Assembly (NCBI GenBank): GCA_900754805.1
Contig: CAAEEE010000030.1
Coordinates: 1 to 12,161 of the forward strand
Source of the DNA: Clostridia bacterium
Lineage (GTDB): Bacteria; Bacillota; Clostridia; Peptostreptococcales; Anaerovoracaceae
Length of the DNA stretch: 12,161 bases
Direction of reading: 5' to 3'
Of this stretch, positions 6,963-12,161 are shown one piece after another (positions within the stretch are counted from its first letter, which is position 1; the number at the start of each line of letters is the position of its first letter). The position numbers were made by a program, and so were the translations under genes. Under the pieces are notes generated by a model, which was not told where the DNA came from, made no database searches, and was given only the letters and a program-made list of their open reading frames with translations.

Positions 6963-7993
6963 AAGACGGAATTTTAAATATAAATAAGCCCGCGGGCATG
7001 ACTTCGCACGATGTTGTCAGAGACCTTCGCAGACTCCTTGGAATTAAAAAAATCGGGCATACCGGAACGCTTGATCCGATGGCAACCGGAGTTCTGCCAA
7101 TCTGTATCGGCAAGGCGACCAGAATCACCGAGTACACGGATTTGGATTTCAAAAAGTATCGCTGCACGCTCAGGCTCGGCCTTGTGACGGACACGCAGGA
7201 CATCTGGGGAGAAATTCTCGAAGAAAACCCCACGGTGGGAATCACGCCGGATGATGTTCGGGAGGTTTTTTCGGGCTTTCACGGAAAAATCAGCCAGAAA
7301 CCGCCGATGTACAGCGCAGTCAGAGTCGGCGGAAGACGGCTTTACGACTATGCCAGGGCGGGGGAAACCGTGGAAGTGAAAGAACGAGAGGTCTACATCC
7401 GTGATTTGGAAATCGAGCTGATGGATTTCGCGCATGACAGCGATGTGAAAAAGGTGACTTTTACCGTAGAATGCTCCAAAGGCACCTACATCCGGACGAT
7501 CTGCGAGGACGCGGGGAGATATCTTGGCTGCGGCGCGGCGATGGAGAGCCTGCATCGGATTGCAAGCGGGGCATTTTTGATTGAAGACGCGATGGACTTA
7601 AATGAACTGATTGATACCTATGGCGGACGGCACTTCGAGGGCGAAAAATACTTCGTAGAGGCGGCAGAGGCGCAGGGACTCGCGGAAATTGAAAAGCTGG
7701 TGCTGCCGACGGATTATCCGCTGACGCACTTTGGAAGCGTAGTGATGGATGAAGCGATGGGGAAAAAGTTCATCGACGGATGGCACATTTCCTTCGAGGA
7801 CTGTGAAGTGACAGCCAGACCGGAATTCGAGCAGAAAGAGGCGGAAATCGAAATCCGGCCGGAATATAGAGATGCATATAAAATGTATCGCCGCACCGCG
7901 AAAGGCACTGACTTTTTAGGCGTGGCTTTTTACAGCCCGAAATACAAAAAACTCGTGGCAGATAAGGTTTTCTGCCGAAATGACGAGGTCTGA
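6959..7993 (+). CDS. truB: tRNA pseudouridine(55) synthase TruB
   Basis: TruB converts U55 to pseudouridine in the T-loop of nearly all tRNAs and also acts as a tRNA chaperone. The start GILNINKPAGMTSHDVV and the catalytic box GHTGTLDPMATGVL with nucleophile Asp39 are standard. Further family marks are KYRCTLRLG (65-73), the segment QKPPMYSAVRVGGRRLYDYAR (113-133) and the motif CSKGTYIRT (172-180). The protein has 344 aa, some 30-45 more than usual. The surplus lies in the C-terminal RNA-binding part, including a charged stretch near residues 285-312, before a PUA-like end. The ATG overlaps the nrnA stop (ATGA), with GGAGAG upstream. A weak stem-loop starts at the stop codon. Function is secure; the C-terminal variation is probably lineage specific. 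Confidence 0.95.
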   Translation: MKDGILNINKPAGMTSHDVVRDLRRLLGIKKIGHTGTLDPMATGVLPICIGKATRITEYTDLDFKKYRCTLRLGLVTDTQDIWGEILEENPTVGITPDDVREVFSGFHGKISQKPPMYSAVRVGGRRLYDYARAGETVEVKEREVYIRDLEIELMDFAHDSDVKKVTFTVECSKGTYIRTICEDAGRYLGCGAAMESLHRIASGAFLIEDAMDLNELIDTYGGRHFEGEKYFVEAAEAQGLAEIEKLVLPTDYPLTHFGSVVMDEAMGKKFIDGWHISFEDCEVTARPEFEQKEAEIEIRPEYRDAYKMYRRTAKGTDFLGVAFYSPKYKKLVADKVFCRNDEV

Positions 7994-8023
7994 AGCAAGG
8001 CGCGGAATTTGCGCGGCTGCTTC
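7992..8023 (+). other. Imperfect stem-loop between truB and ribF
   Basis: GAAGCA (7992-7997) pairs with TGCTTC (8018-8023), and CGCG (8001-8004) with CGCG (8012-8015), separated by a small internal loop and a 7-nt apical loop. No U tract follows, so it is not an intrinsic terminator. It fills most of the 52-nt gap before ribF and could be an RNA processing or stability element. Evidence is limited to pairing potential. Confidence 0.3.
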
Positions 8024-8045
8024 GGATAGAGAAGAGGTATATGCG

Positions 8046-8969
8046 ATGAAAAAGTATGACAATATAGAAGATTTCAGACAGCTTGAGGAGACCTGCGTCG
8101 CGCTCGGAAATTTTGACGGCGTCCATGTGGGGCATCAGACTTTGATTCGAGCTGCAGTAGAGAAGGCGAGGGAAAAAGGACTGGCGAGTGCTGTCTTTAC
8201 TTTCTCCAATCATCCGAAAAGCCTGATTCCTGGCGCGAAACCGGTGAAAAACATCGTCTACAGCGAAGAAAAGGAAGCACTGATTGAAAAATTAGGGGTG
8301 GACTTTCTGGTGAATATTCCCTTTACCGAAGAGATTATGCGAATGCCACCGGAAACTTTCGTGAAGACTTTCCTGGCGGACAAAATGAATGCGAAGGAGG
8401 TTTTTTGCGGATTCAACTATCACTTCGGATTTAAAGGGGAAGGCGACACAAGAAGCCTTCGGATTTTAGGCGCGAAGTTTGGCTATCACGTGAACGAGAT
8501 GAAGGCGGTCTCGCTCGACGGAGATGTGGTCAGCTCCACGCTGATCCGCAACATGATTATGGCCGGCGAGATGGAGGAATGCGCTCGCTATTTAGGCAGG
8601 AACTATGATATCGGCGGAGAAGTTGTCGTAGGCAACCGTCTGGGACGCTCAATCGGATTTCCGACTTCAAACATCATGATTGACGAGAGCATGGTAACGC
8701 CGCCGAACGGCGTGTATATCACCTATTGTATTTACAATGGGGTGAAGTACCCGAGCGTTACGAATGTCGGAATCAAACCGACCGTCGGCACCTTTAAAAA
8801 GAATATGGAAACACATATTTTTAATTTTGATAAGGAATTATACGGAAAGATGATAAAGATTGAATTTATCAAAAAAACCCGTGACGAGGTCAAGTTCGCG
8901 GGGATTGACGAGCTTTCCGCGCAGATTGCGAAAGACTGTCTGGAAGCGAAGACTTATCACGGGCTGTAA
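8046..8969 (+). CDS. ribF: Bifunctional riboflavin kinase / FAD synthetase RibF
   Basis: RibF phosphorylates riboflavin to FMN and then adenylates FMN to FAD. The N-terminal nucleotidyltransferase domain has GNFDGVHVGH (residues 21-30), containing the HxGH-type motif, then FNYHFGFKGEGD (123-134) and the late motif VSSTLIR (162-168). The C-terminal riboflavin kinase domain shows NRLGRSIGFPTSN (197-209), where PTxN contributes Mg and ATP contacts, and the strand TNVGIKPTVG. The length of 307 aa is typical. I chose the ATG at 8046 because GAGG (8034-8037) lies 8 nt upstream and homologues start just before this point. The ATG at 7980 would overlap truB, has no ribosome binding site, and would add 22 unlike residues. 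It is the last operon gene seen, and no clear terminator follows before the convergent transporter gene. Confidence 0.95.
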   Translation: MKKYDNIEDFRQLEETCVALGNFDGVHVGHQTLIRAAVEKAREKGLASAVFTFSNHPKSLIPGAKPVKNIVYSEEKEALIEKLGVDFLVNIPFTEEIMRMPPETFVKTFLADKMNAKEVFCGFNYHFGFKGEGDTRSLRILGAKFGYHVNEMKAVSLDGDVVSSTLIRNMIMAGEMEECARYLGRNYDIGGEVVVGNRLGRSIGFPTSNIMIDESMVTPPNGVYITYCIYNGVKYPSVTNVGIKPTVGTFKKNMETHIFNFDKELYGKMIKIEFIKKTRDEVKFAGIDELSAQIAKDCLEAKTYHGL

Positions 8970-8994
8970 GGCTTACATAGTATGATTCATTCGG

Positions 8995-9906
8995 CTATTC
9001 GACATCGTCGCGAAGTTCCGGACCCGGATCCGGACTCCATTCGGACAGTACGATACTGCCGATAACCAGCACACCGCCGAGCCATCCTGTTACACCGAGA
9101 ACTTCATGCAGAATTGCAACCGAAGAAATCGCGCCGACTACCGGTTCAATGGTCAGAATCAGGGCAACGCGGTTTGCGGCCACATGTTTCTGCGCACTTG
9201 TCTGAAGGATGAAGCAGAGCGCGGAGCAGACAAGGCCTAAAATAATCAGTGCGCCAAGCTCAAGTGCAGTGGGGCTTTCGGGAACCGTTTCCCTTGCCGC
9301 AAAAATTCCGATAAAGCCCAGAACTGCAATCGTTGCAAGCTCAATGACAGTCAGAGCATACACATCATGCGACTTCGCAAGCTTTTCAATCGCAACGATT
9401 TGACCGGCTCCAAAGAATGCAGCACCAAGACAGATAGCGTCACCGATATTAAAGCCGAAGTCCGCACTTCCGCCCATGGAAATGAGGTAGACGCCGACAA
9501 CGCAGATGACGACGCACAGTGCTGATTTTTTCGTCAGCCGGATGCGGTAAAAAATAAAGTTTATAAGTGGCACGCAGATTGCGCCAAGCGTTGAGAAGAA
9601 CGCGGTACGTGATGCTGTCGTGTACTTAATGCCGTAAGTGGCGCAGACGTAGCAGGCAAACATCAGAATACCGATTTTAATTCCGGCTTTTAATAATTCT
9701 TTATCGATATTTTTTAGGTGTGGAAAACACGCAATCGCAAGCGCGACAGCGGCGACGCTGAAACGAATCGCCTGAATATAGAAAGTCGGAAGCGCGTCGG
9801 TATAACGCAGACCTAAGAAACCAAAACCCCAGCAGACACCAACGATGACCAGACCGATAACTGCGAAGATTTCCTCTTTGCTTTTTTTCTTGTGGTGAAA
9901 ATCCAT
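8995..9906 (-). CDS. EamA/DMT-superfamily transporter (substrate unknown)
   Basis: This is a 303-aa integral membrane protein of the drug/metabolite transporter superfamily, with ten predicted hydrophobic helices in two EamA repeats (about residues 13-143 and 155-287). Typical features are an early GVCWGFGFLGLRY segment, the motif TTASRTAFFSTL (96-107) after helix 3, and the matching second-repeat segment NRVALILTIEPVVGAI (245-260). A basic N-terminus (HHKKKSK) should face the cytoplasm. Related proteins export amino acids, nucleosides or drugs, but the sequence does not reveal the substrate. The ATG at 9906 is preferred because AAAGGA lies 10 nt upstream; a GTG at 9915 is only 1 nt from it. 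The gene converges on ribF with 25 bp between stops and diverges from the hydrogenase gene. No strong promoter was recognised on this strand. Confidence 0.88.
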   Translation of the reverse strand: MDFHHKKKSKEEIFAVIGLVIVGVCWGFGFLGLRYTDALPTFYIQAIRFSVAAVALAIACFPHLKNIDKELLKAGIKIGILMFACYVCATYGIKYTTASRTAFFSTLGAICVPLINFIFYRIRLTKKSALCVVICVVGVYLISMGGSADFGFNIGDAICLGAAFFGAGQIVAIEKLAKSHDVYALTVIELATIAVLGFIGIFAARETVPESPTALELGALIILGLVCSALCFILQTSAQKHVAANRVALILTIEPVVGAISSVAILHEVLGVTGWLGGVLVIGSIVLSEWSPDPGPELRDDVE

Positions 9907-10035
9907 TTTGCACACATCCTTTCACAGTGATGGAGCGAAGCGCGGATGCTTCAATATCCTGTTACTAACTTAACATAAAAGGAAAGAAAAAGCAAGGGAG
10001 AAGCAAAGCGATGAGATAGATAAAAACAGTAAAAT

Positions 10036-10053
10036 GTGTTATAATGTATACAA
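10036..10053. promoter_or_regulatory. Weak Rex-like inverted repeat over the hydrogenase -10 box
   Basis: The 18-mer GTGTTAT-N4-TATACAA agrees with the Rex consensus TTGTTAA-N4-TTAACAA at 10 of 14 fixed positions, five in each half. It covers the -10 box and start region, where a repressor would block RNA polymerase. Rex is the NADH-sensing repressor of fermentation and hydrogen-metabolism genes in many Clostridia. Part of the match is forced by the extended -10 sequence itself, so this is tentative. Confidence 0.28.
10037..10045 (+). promoter_or_regulatory. Extended -10 promoter of the hydrogenase gene
   Basis: TGTTATAAT combines a perfect TATAAT (10040-10045) with a TG at the extended -10 position. 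No good -35 box lies 16-18 bp upstream (TAGATA is the nearest), which is tolerated by extended -10 promoters. Transcription would begin near 10052, leaving a short leader with the ribosome binding site GGGAGG (10062-10067). The rest of 9907-10036 is an A/G-rich spacer in which I see only a 5-bp hairpin (GAAGC/GCTTC, 9937-9952). Confidence 0.6.
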
Positions 10054-10073
10054 TGTGATTAGGGAGGATTTGA

Positions 10074-11507
10074 ATGAAATTATTTGATAACAGAGTGCAG
10101 GAAACCAAGTACAAGGTTTTAAGAGAAGTTGCGATTCAGGCATGGGACGGACAGGAGATTTTTGCGGAGTTTAACCGCATTGCGGGAAATGTCATCCCGA
10201 AGGATCAGCCGCCTCAGACCTGCTGTATTTATAAAGACAGAGCCGTTGTCGCAGAGCGAATCCGTCAGGCGGCGGGCGGAAGTCCAAACGAGCCCGGAAT
10301 CGTACATGTCATCGACATTGCCTGTGACGAATGCCCGGAGGCAGGATATGTCGTAACGGATCTCTGCCGTGGATGCCTGGCGCATCACTGCGTGGAAGAG
10401 TGCAAACGTAACGCGATTATCATTGATGAGCATCAGCATGCGAAAATTGATAAAAGCAGGTGCGTGGAGTGCGGCAGGTGCGCGAAGGCCTGCAAATACA
10501 GTGCAATTCACAATTTCCAGCGTCCTTGCGAAAACGCCTGCAAGGTGGGTGCGATTTCAATGGCACCGGGCGGAGAGGCCTGCATCGATTACGATGCCTG
10601 CATCGACTGCGGTGCCTGTGTGTATCACTGCCCTTTCGGCGCGCCTGTGGATAAATCCAGCATTGTAGCTGTTATCAAGGAACTGAAAGCCGCTGCGGAA
10701 GCAGAAGCAGACGGCGGCAAAAACAACGTAATTGCAATCGTGGCGCCTGCAATCGCCAGCCAGTTCCAGTATGTTCCGCTCGGAAATGTCATCACGGGCA
10801 TTAAAAAACTGGGCTTTGACAGAGTTCTTGAGGTTGCGGCAGGAGCGGATATGGTCGCTTACAAGGAAGGGCTGGAGCTTGTGGAAAAGGGTTTCCTCAC
10901 ATCTTCCTGCTGCCCGGCATTCGTCAAGTACATAGAAACCAAGCATCCGGCGATGATTCCGCATATTTCTCACAATCTTTCGCCGATGGCGGAACTGGGC
11001 CGCACGATTAAAGAACACGAACCGGATGTTAAAATCGTCTTCATCGGGCCTTGCATCGCGAAAAAGGCTGAAATTAAAAAGGATACGGTCTCGCCTTATG
11101 TTGACTATGTTATAACTTTCGAGGAGTTGCAGGCTCTCTTTGACAGCCGCGACATTACCCTGCGCGATCAGGAGCCGACGGAATGGAACCAGGCATCTTA
11201 CTACGGCAGAATGTTTGCGACCTCCGGAGGCGTGGCAGCAGCAGTTGCCGAGATTCTGAAGGAGCTCAAGGTTGAAAATTTCGAGCTGAACGCGATTTCC
11301 TGCGACGGAATCGATAAGTGCAAGCCTGCGCTTTTGAAGGCGAGCAAAGGCGTTTCACCGTATAACTTTATCGAGGGCATGATCTGCACGAGAGGCTGCG
11401 TGGGCGGCATGGGCAACCCAACCTGGCGCGAAGACATTTCGGAAGAAATTGAGGAACATGCAGAAGAGGCAGAAATCACGAAAATCCTGACGTATTTGGA
11501 GCTGTAA
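10074..11507 (+). CDS. Monomeric [FeFe] hydrogenase, group B-like
   Basis: This 477-aa iron-sulfur enzyme should reversibly interconvert protons and H2 with ferredoxin-type electron transfer. The N-terminal 190 residues hold 19 cysteines, including three clear [4Fe-4S] motifs: C98/101/106/110, C130/133/136/140 and C176/179/182/186, with further pairs C84/87 and C152/156. The H-cluster domain has all key cysteines: TSSCCPAF (C279 as proton-transfer Cys, C280 ligand), GPCIAKKAE (C327) and EGMICTRGCVGGMGNP (C438, C442). The Gly replacing Met in MPCxxK and the altered third motif differ from Clostridium CpI and resemble group B enzymes. There are no N-terminal 2Fe-2S or NADH-binding domains, so it is not an electron-bifurcating subunit. 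No maturase (HydE, HydF, HydG) or partner is in the window. A strong ribosome binding site precedes the ATG by 6 nt. A sensory or other non-catalytic role cannot be excluded. Confidence 0.88.
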   Translation: MKLFDNRVQETKYKVLREVAIQAWDGQEIFAEFNRIAGNVIPKDQPPQTCCIYKDRAVVAERIRQAAGGSPNEPGIVHVIDIACDECPEAGYVVTDLCRGCLAHHCVEECKRNAIIIDEHQHAKIDKSRCVECGRCAKACKYSAIHNFQRPCENACKVGAISMAPGGEACIDYDACIDCGACVYHCPFGAPVDKSSIVAVIKELKAAAEAEADGGKNNVIAIVAPAIASQFQYVPLGNVITGIKKLGFDRVLEVAAGADMVAYKEGLELVEKGFLTSSCCPAFVKYIETKHPAMIPHISHNLSPMAELGRTIKEHEPDVKIVFIGPCIAKKAEIKKDTVSPYVDYVITFEELQALFDSRDITLRDQEPTEWNQASYYGRMFATSGGVAAAVAEILKELKVENFELNAISCDGIDKCKPALLKASKGVSPYNFIEGMICTRGCVGGMGNPTWREDISEEIEEHAEEAEITKILTYLEL

Positions 11508-11527
11508 TTTGCAGCAAAGGGGTAAAA

Positions 11528-11746
11528 ATGAGAAACGCTGTAAAAATTATCTTACTGACAGCGGTGGTGTTCATACTGAGCCAGATGAACGAAAGCCGAA
11601 ATCCCGCAGACGATAAACGGACAAGCGGTAGATTGGAACTTGTCGAAATTTGTCGGAATTTTCCTTACAATAAAATCCAGCGCATCACTTGCATTTTATT
11701 CCATTACATGCTATTATTATCTTACAGAAATTTCTATTTAGTATGA
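11528..11746 (+). CDS. Doubtful small membrane protein ORF
   Basis: A 72-codon ORF follows the hydrogenase stop by 20 nt, with AAAGGGG (11516-11522) 5 nt before its ATG. The start resembles a signal or membrane segment: a basic N-terminus (MRNAVK) and a hydrophobic run ILLTAVVFILSQM (residues 8-20), then a polar stretch. The family is not recognised. The second half, after about residue 38, falls in AT-rich DNA that holds the promoter and repeats of the next gene, and its composition looks non-coding. It may be a short real membrane peptide, the remnant of a longer gene whose 3' part was lost, or chance. The good ribosome binding site is the main argument for translation. Confidence 0.3.
   Translation: MRNAVKIILLTAVVFILSQMNESRNPADDKRTSGRLELVEICRNFPYNKIQRITCILFHYMLLLSYRNFYLV
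11640..11700. repeat. Short direct and inverted repeats next to the downstream promoter
   Basis: Two 10-bp direct repeats, TTGTCGAAAT (11640-11649) and TTGTCGGAAT (11650-11659), differ at one base and are spaced one helical turn apart. An inverted repeat, AATAAAAT (11669-11676) and ATTTTATT (11693-11700), flanks and touches the -35 box. Both sit where a transcription regulator could act. No known operator was recognised. Confidence 0.35.
11689..11717 (+). promoter_or_regulatory. SigmaA-type promoter before the Rpn nuclease gene
   Basis: TTGCAT (11689-11694) and TATTAT (11712-11717) are 17 bp apart, and a TG at 11709-11710 makes an extended -10. The layout is nearly the same as that of the rimP promoter (TTGCAT, 17 bp, TGC, TATCAT). 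Transcription would start near 11723-11725, about 60 nt before the Rpn start codon. The promoter lies inside the doubtful small ORF. Confidence 0.65.
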
Positions 11747-11758
11747 ATGGATCCATTC
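11745..11758. promoter_or_regulatory. Perfect 14-bp palindrome in the leader of the Rpn nuclease gene
   Basis: GAATGGATCCATTC reads identically on both strands. It lies about 20 nt downstream of the expected transcription start and 27 nt before the start codon. As DNA it could be a dimer-binding operator; as RNA it could fold into a 5-bp stem with a GATC loop shortly before the ribosome binding site AAGGAGG (11774-11780). Neither role is proven. Confidence 0.4.
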
Positions 11759-11785
11759 TCCCCACTACATGTGAAGGAGGAATGA

Positions 11786-12161
11786 ATGAAAAAGAAAAGC
11801 TTAGCAAACAGCGAAGAAATCGCAAAACTCTATACCGATACTTATCGCACGCGCATGCCGCTCTATAACGACTATGTCTTTCACCGTATCTACGGAAGCG
11901 ATACCGAGGAATCAAAAGCGGCTCTCATCGGCCTGCTTAATATTATTTTGGAGCGAAAGAAAGACCCGATTCGCCGCATCGAAATCAAAAATCCGATTGA
12001 TATCGGCGACTGGATTCTTGACAAAGATACGACGATGGATATCAAAGCCGAAACCGATTCCGGTGAACTTCTGACCATCGAAATGCAGGTTTCTCACCTC
12101 ACCGACTATCGATGCCGAATCCTGTTCTACGGCGGCAGACTTGTCAATTCCTCATTGAAAT
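11786..12161 (+). CDS. PD-(D/E)XK nuclease family protein, Rpn/putative transposase type (5' part)
   Basis: The first 125 residues are present and the frame is open to the window edge. They resemble the Rpn family (PDDEXK_2), once annotated as transposases; Escherichia coli members are DNA endonucleases that promote RecA-independent recombination, and some have been linked to phage defence. Visible marks are the N-terminal YNDYVFHRIYGS (residues 27-38), the helix ALIGLLNIIL (46-55), the strand IRRIEIKNP (62-70), and the nuclease core with D85 in MDIKAET and E99-x-Q101 in TIEMQ. The QVSHLTDYRCRILFYGGRLV that follows is also typical. I chose ATG 11786 since AAGGAGG ends 5 nt upstream; ATG 11782 would be only 1 nt away and is out of frame. 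Copies of this family are often numerous and mobile in Clostridia, but no terminal repeats are visible here. Confidence 0.85.
   Translation, partial: MKKKSLANSEEIAKLYTDTYRTRMPLYNDYVFHRIYGSDTEESKAALIGLLNIILERKKDPIRRIEIKNPIDIGDWILDKDTTMDIKAETDSGELLTIEMQVSHLTDYRCRILFYGGRLVNSSLK

Noticed and set aside
7980..8045. Longer ribF starting at ATG 7980
   Set aside because: It overlaps the truB end, lacks a ribosome binding site, and adds residues not seen in RibF proteins.
8965..8977. TGTAA-GGC-TTACA inverted repeat at the ribF stop as a bidirectional terminator
   Set aside because: Only five weak base pairs with a 3-nt loop and no following U run.
9014..9036. Hairpin AGT(T)CCGGA / TCCGGACT at the end of the transporter gene as a terminator
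   Set aside because: It lies inside the coding region and has no U tract on either strand; it follows from the Pro/Asp/Gly codons.
9907..10073. Riboswitch between the transporter and hydrogenase genes
   Set aside because: No conserved riboswitch core was recognised, and both leaders look too short; only a 5-bp hairpin is visible.
11786..12161. Complete insertion sequence
   Set aside because: The gene is of the Rpn type often labelled transposase, but no terminal inverted repeats or target-site duplication are visible at the left side, and the right side is outside the window.

Overview
The window looks like chromosomal DNA from an anaerobic, mid-GC member of the Firmicutes, most likely class Clostridia. 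Three things point there: the gene order rimP-nusA-rnpM-ylxQ-infB-rbfA-nrnA-truB-ribF, strong AGGAGG-type ribosome binding sites, and a monomeric [FeFe] hydrogenase. I cannot name the genus.

Positions 1-8969 hold one densely packed plus-strand operon for translation and ribosome assembly. A consensus-like SigmaA promoter (111-139) and a short leader with a GC-rich hairpin (169-196) precede rimP. The genes follow with overlaps or gaps of a few bases: RimP (30S maturation), NusA (elongation and termination), RnpM/YlxR (RNase P modulator, apparently a TTG start), YlxQ (L7Ae-type RNA-binding protein), IF2, RbfA (30S maturation), NrnA (nanoRNA and pAp phosphatase), TruB (tRNA Psi55 synthase) and RibF (FMN/FAD synthesis). 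Together they couple transcription, ribosome biogenesis, initiation, tRNA modification and RNA turnover. IF2 has an unusually long N-terminal disordered arm made of an acidic/Ala-Pro-Lys block and an Arg-Asp-Asn-Gly block, both carrying in-frame DNA duplications. RimP carries an extra Ala/Glu-rich insertion of about 36 residues.

Positions 8995-9906 (minus) encode an EamA/DMT-family transporter convergent with ribF. It sits where rpsO and pnp often follow ribF in related genomes. Positions 9907-10073 are a divergent intergenic region with an extended -10 promoter for the next gene.

Positions 10074-11507 (plus) encode a monomeric [FeFe] hydrogenase with several N-terminal [4Fe-4S] motifs and complete but variant H-cluster motifs resembling the group B type. 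A weak Rex-like inverted repeat overlaps its -10 box.

Positions 11508-11785 hold a doubtful small membrane-protein ORF whose 3' part overlaps a good promoter (TTGCAT-N17-TATTAT), several small repeats and a 14-bp perfect palindrome. From 11786 to the window edge is the 5' part of a PD-(D/E)XK nuclease of the Rpn/putative-transposase type.

I found no tRNA, rRNA, CRISPR array or intact insertion sequence, and no intergenic stretch over 300 bases. I did not see a clearly novel multi-gene system. The most unusual items are the IF2 arm and its possible internal start, the RimP insertion, the hydrogenase variant and the repeat-rich region before the Rpn gene.
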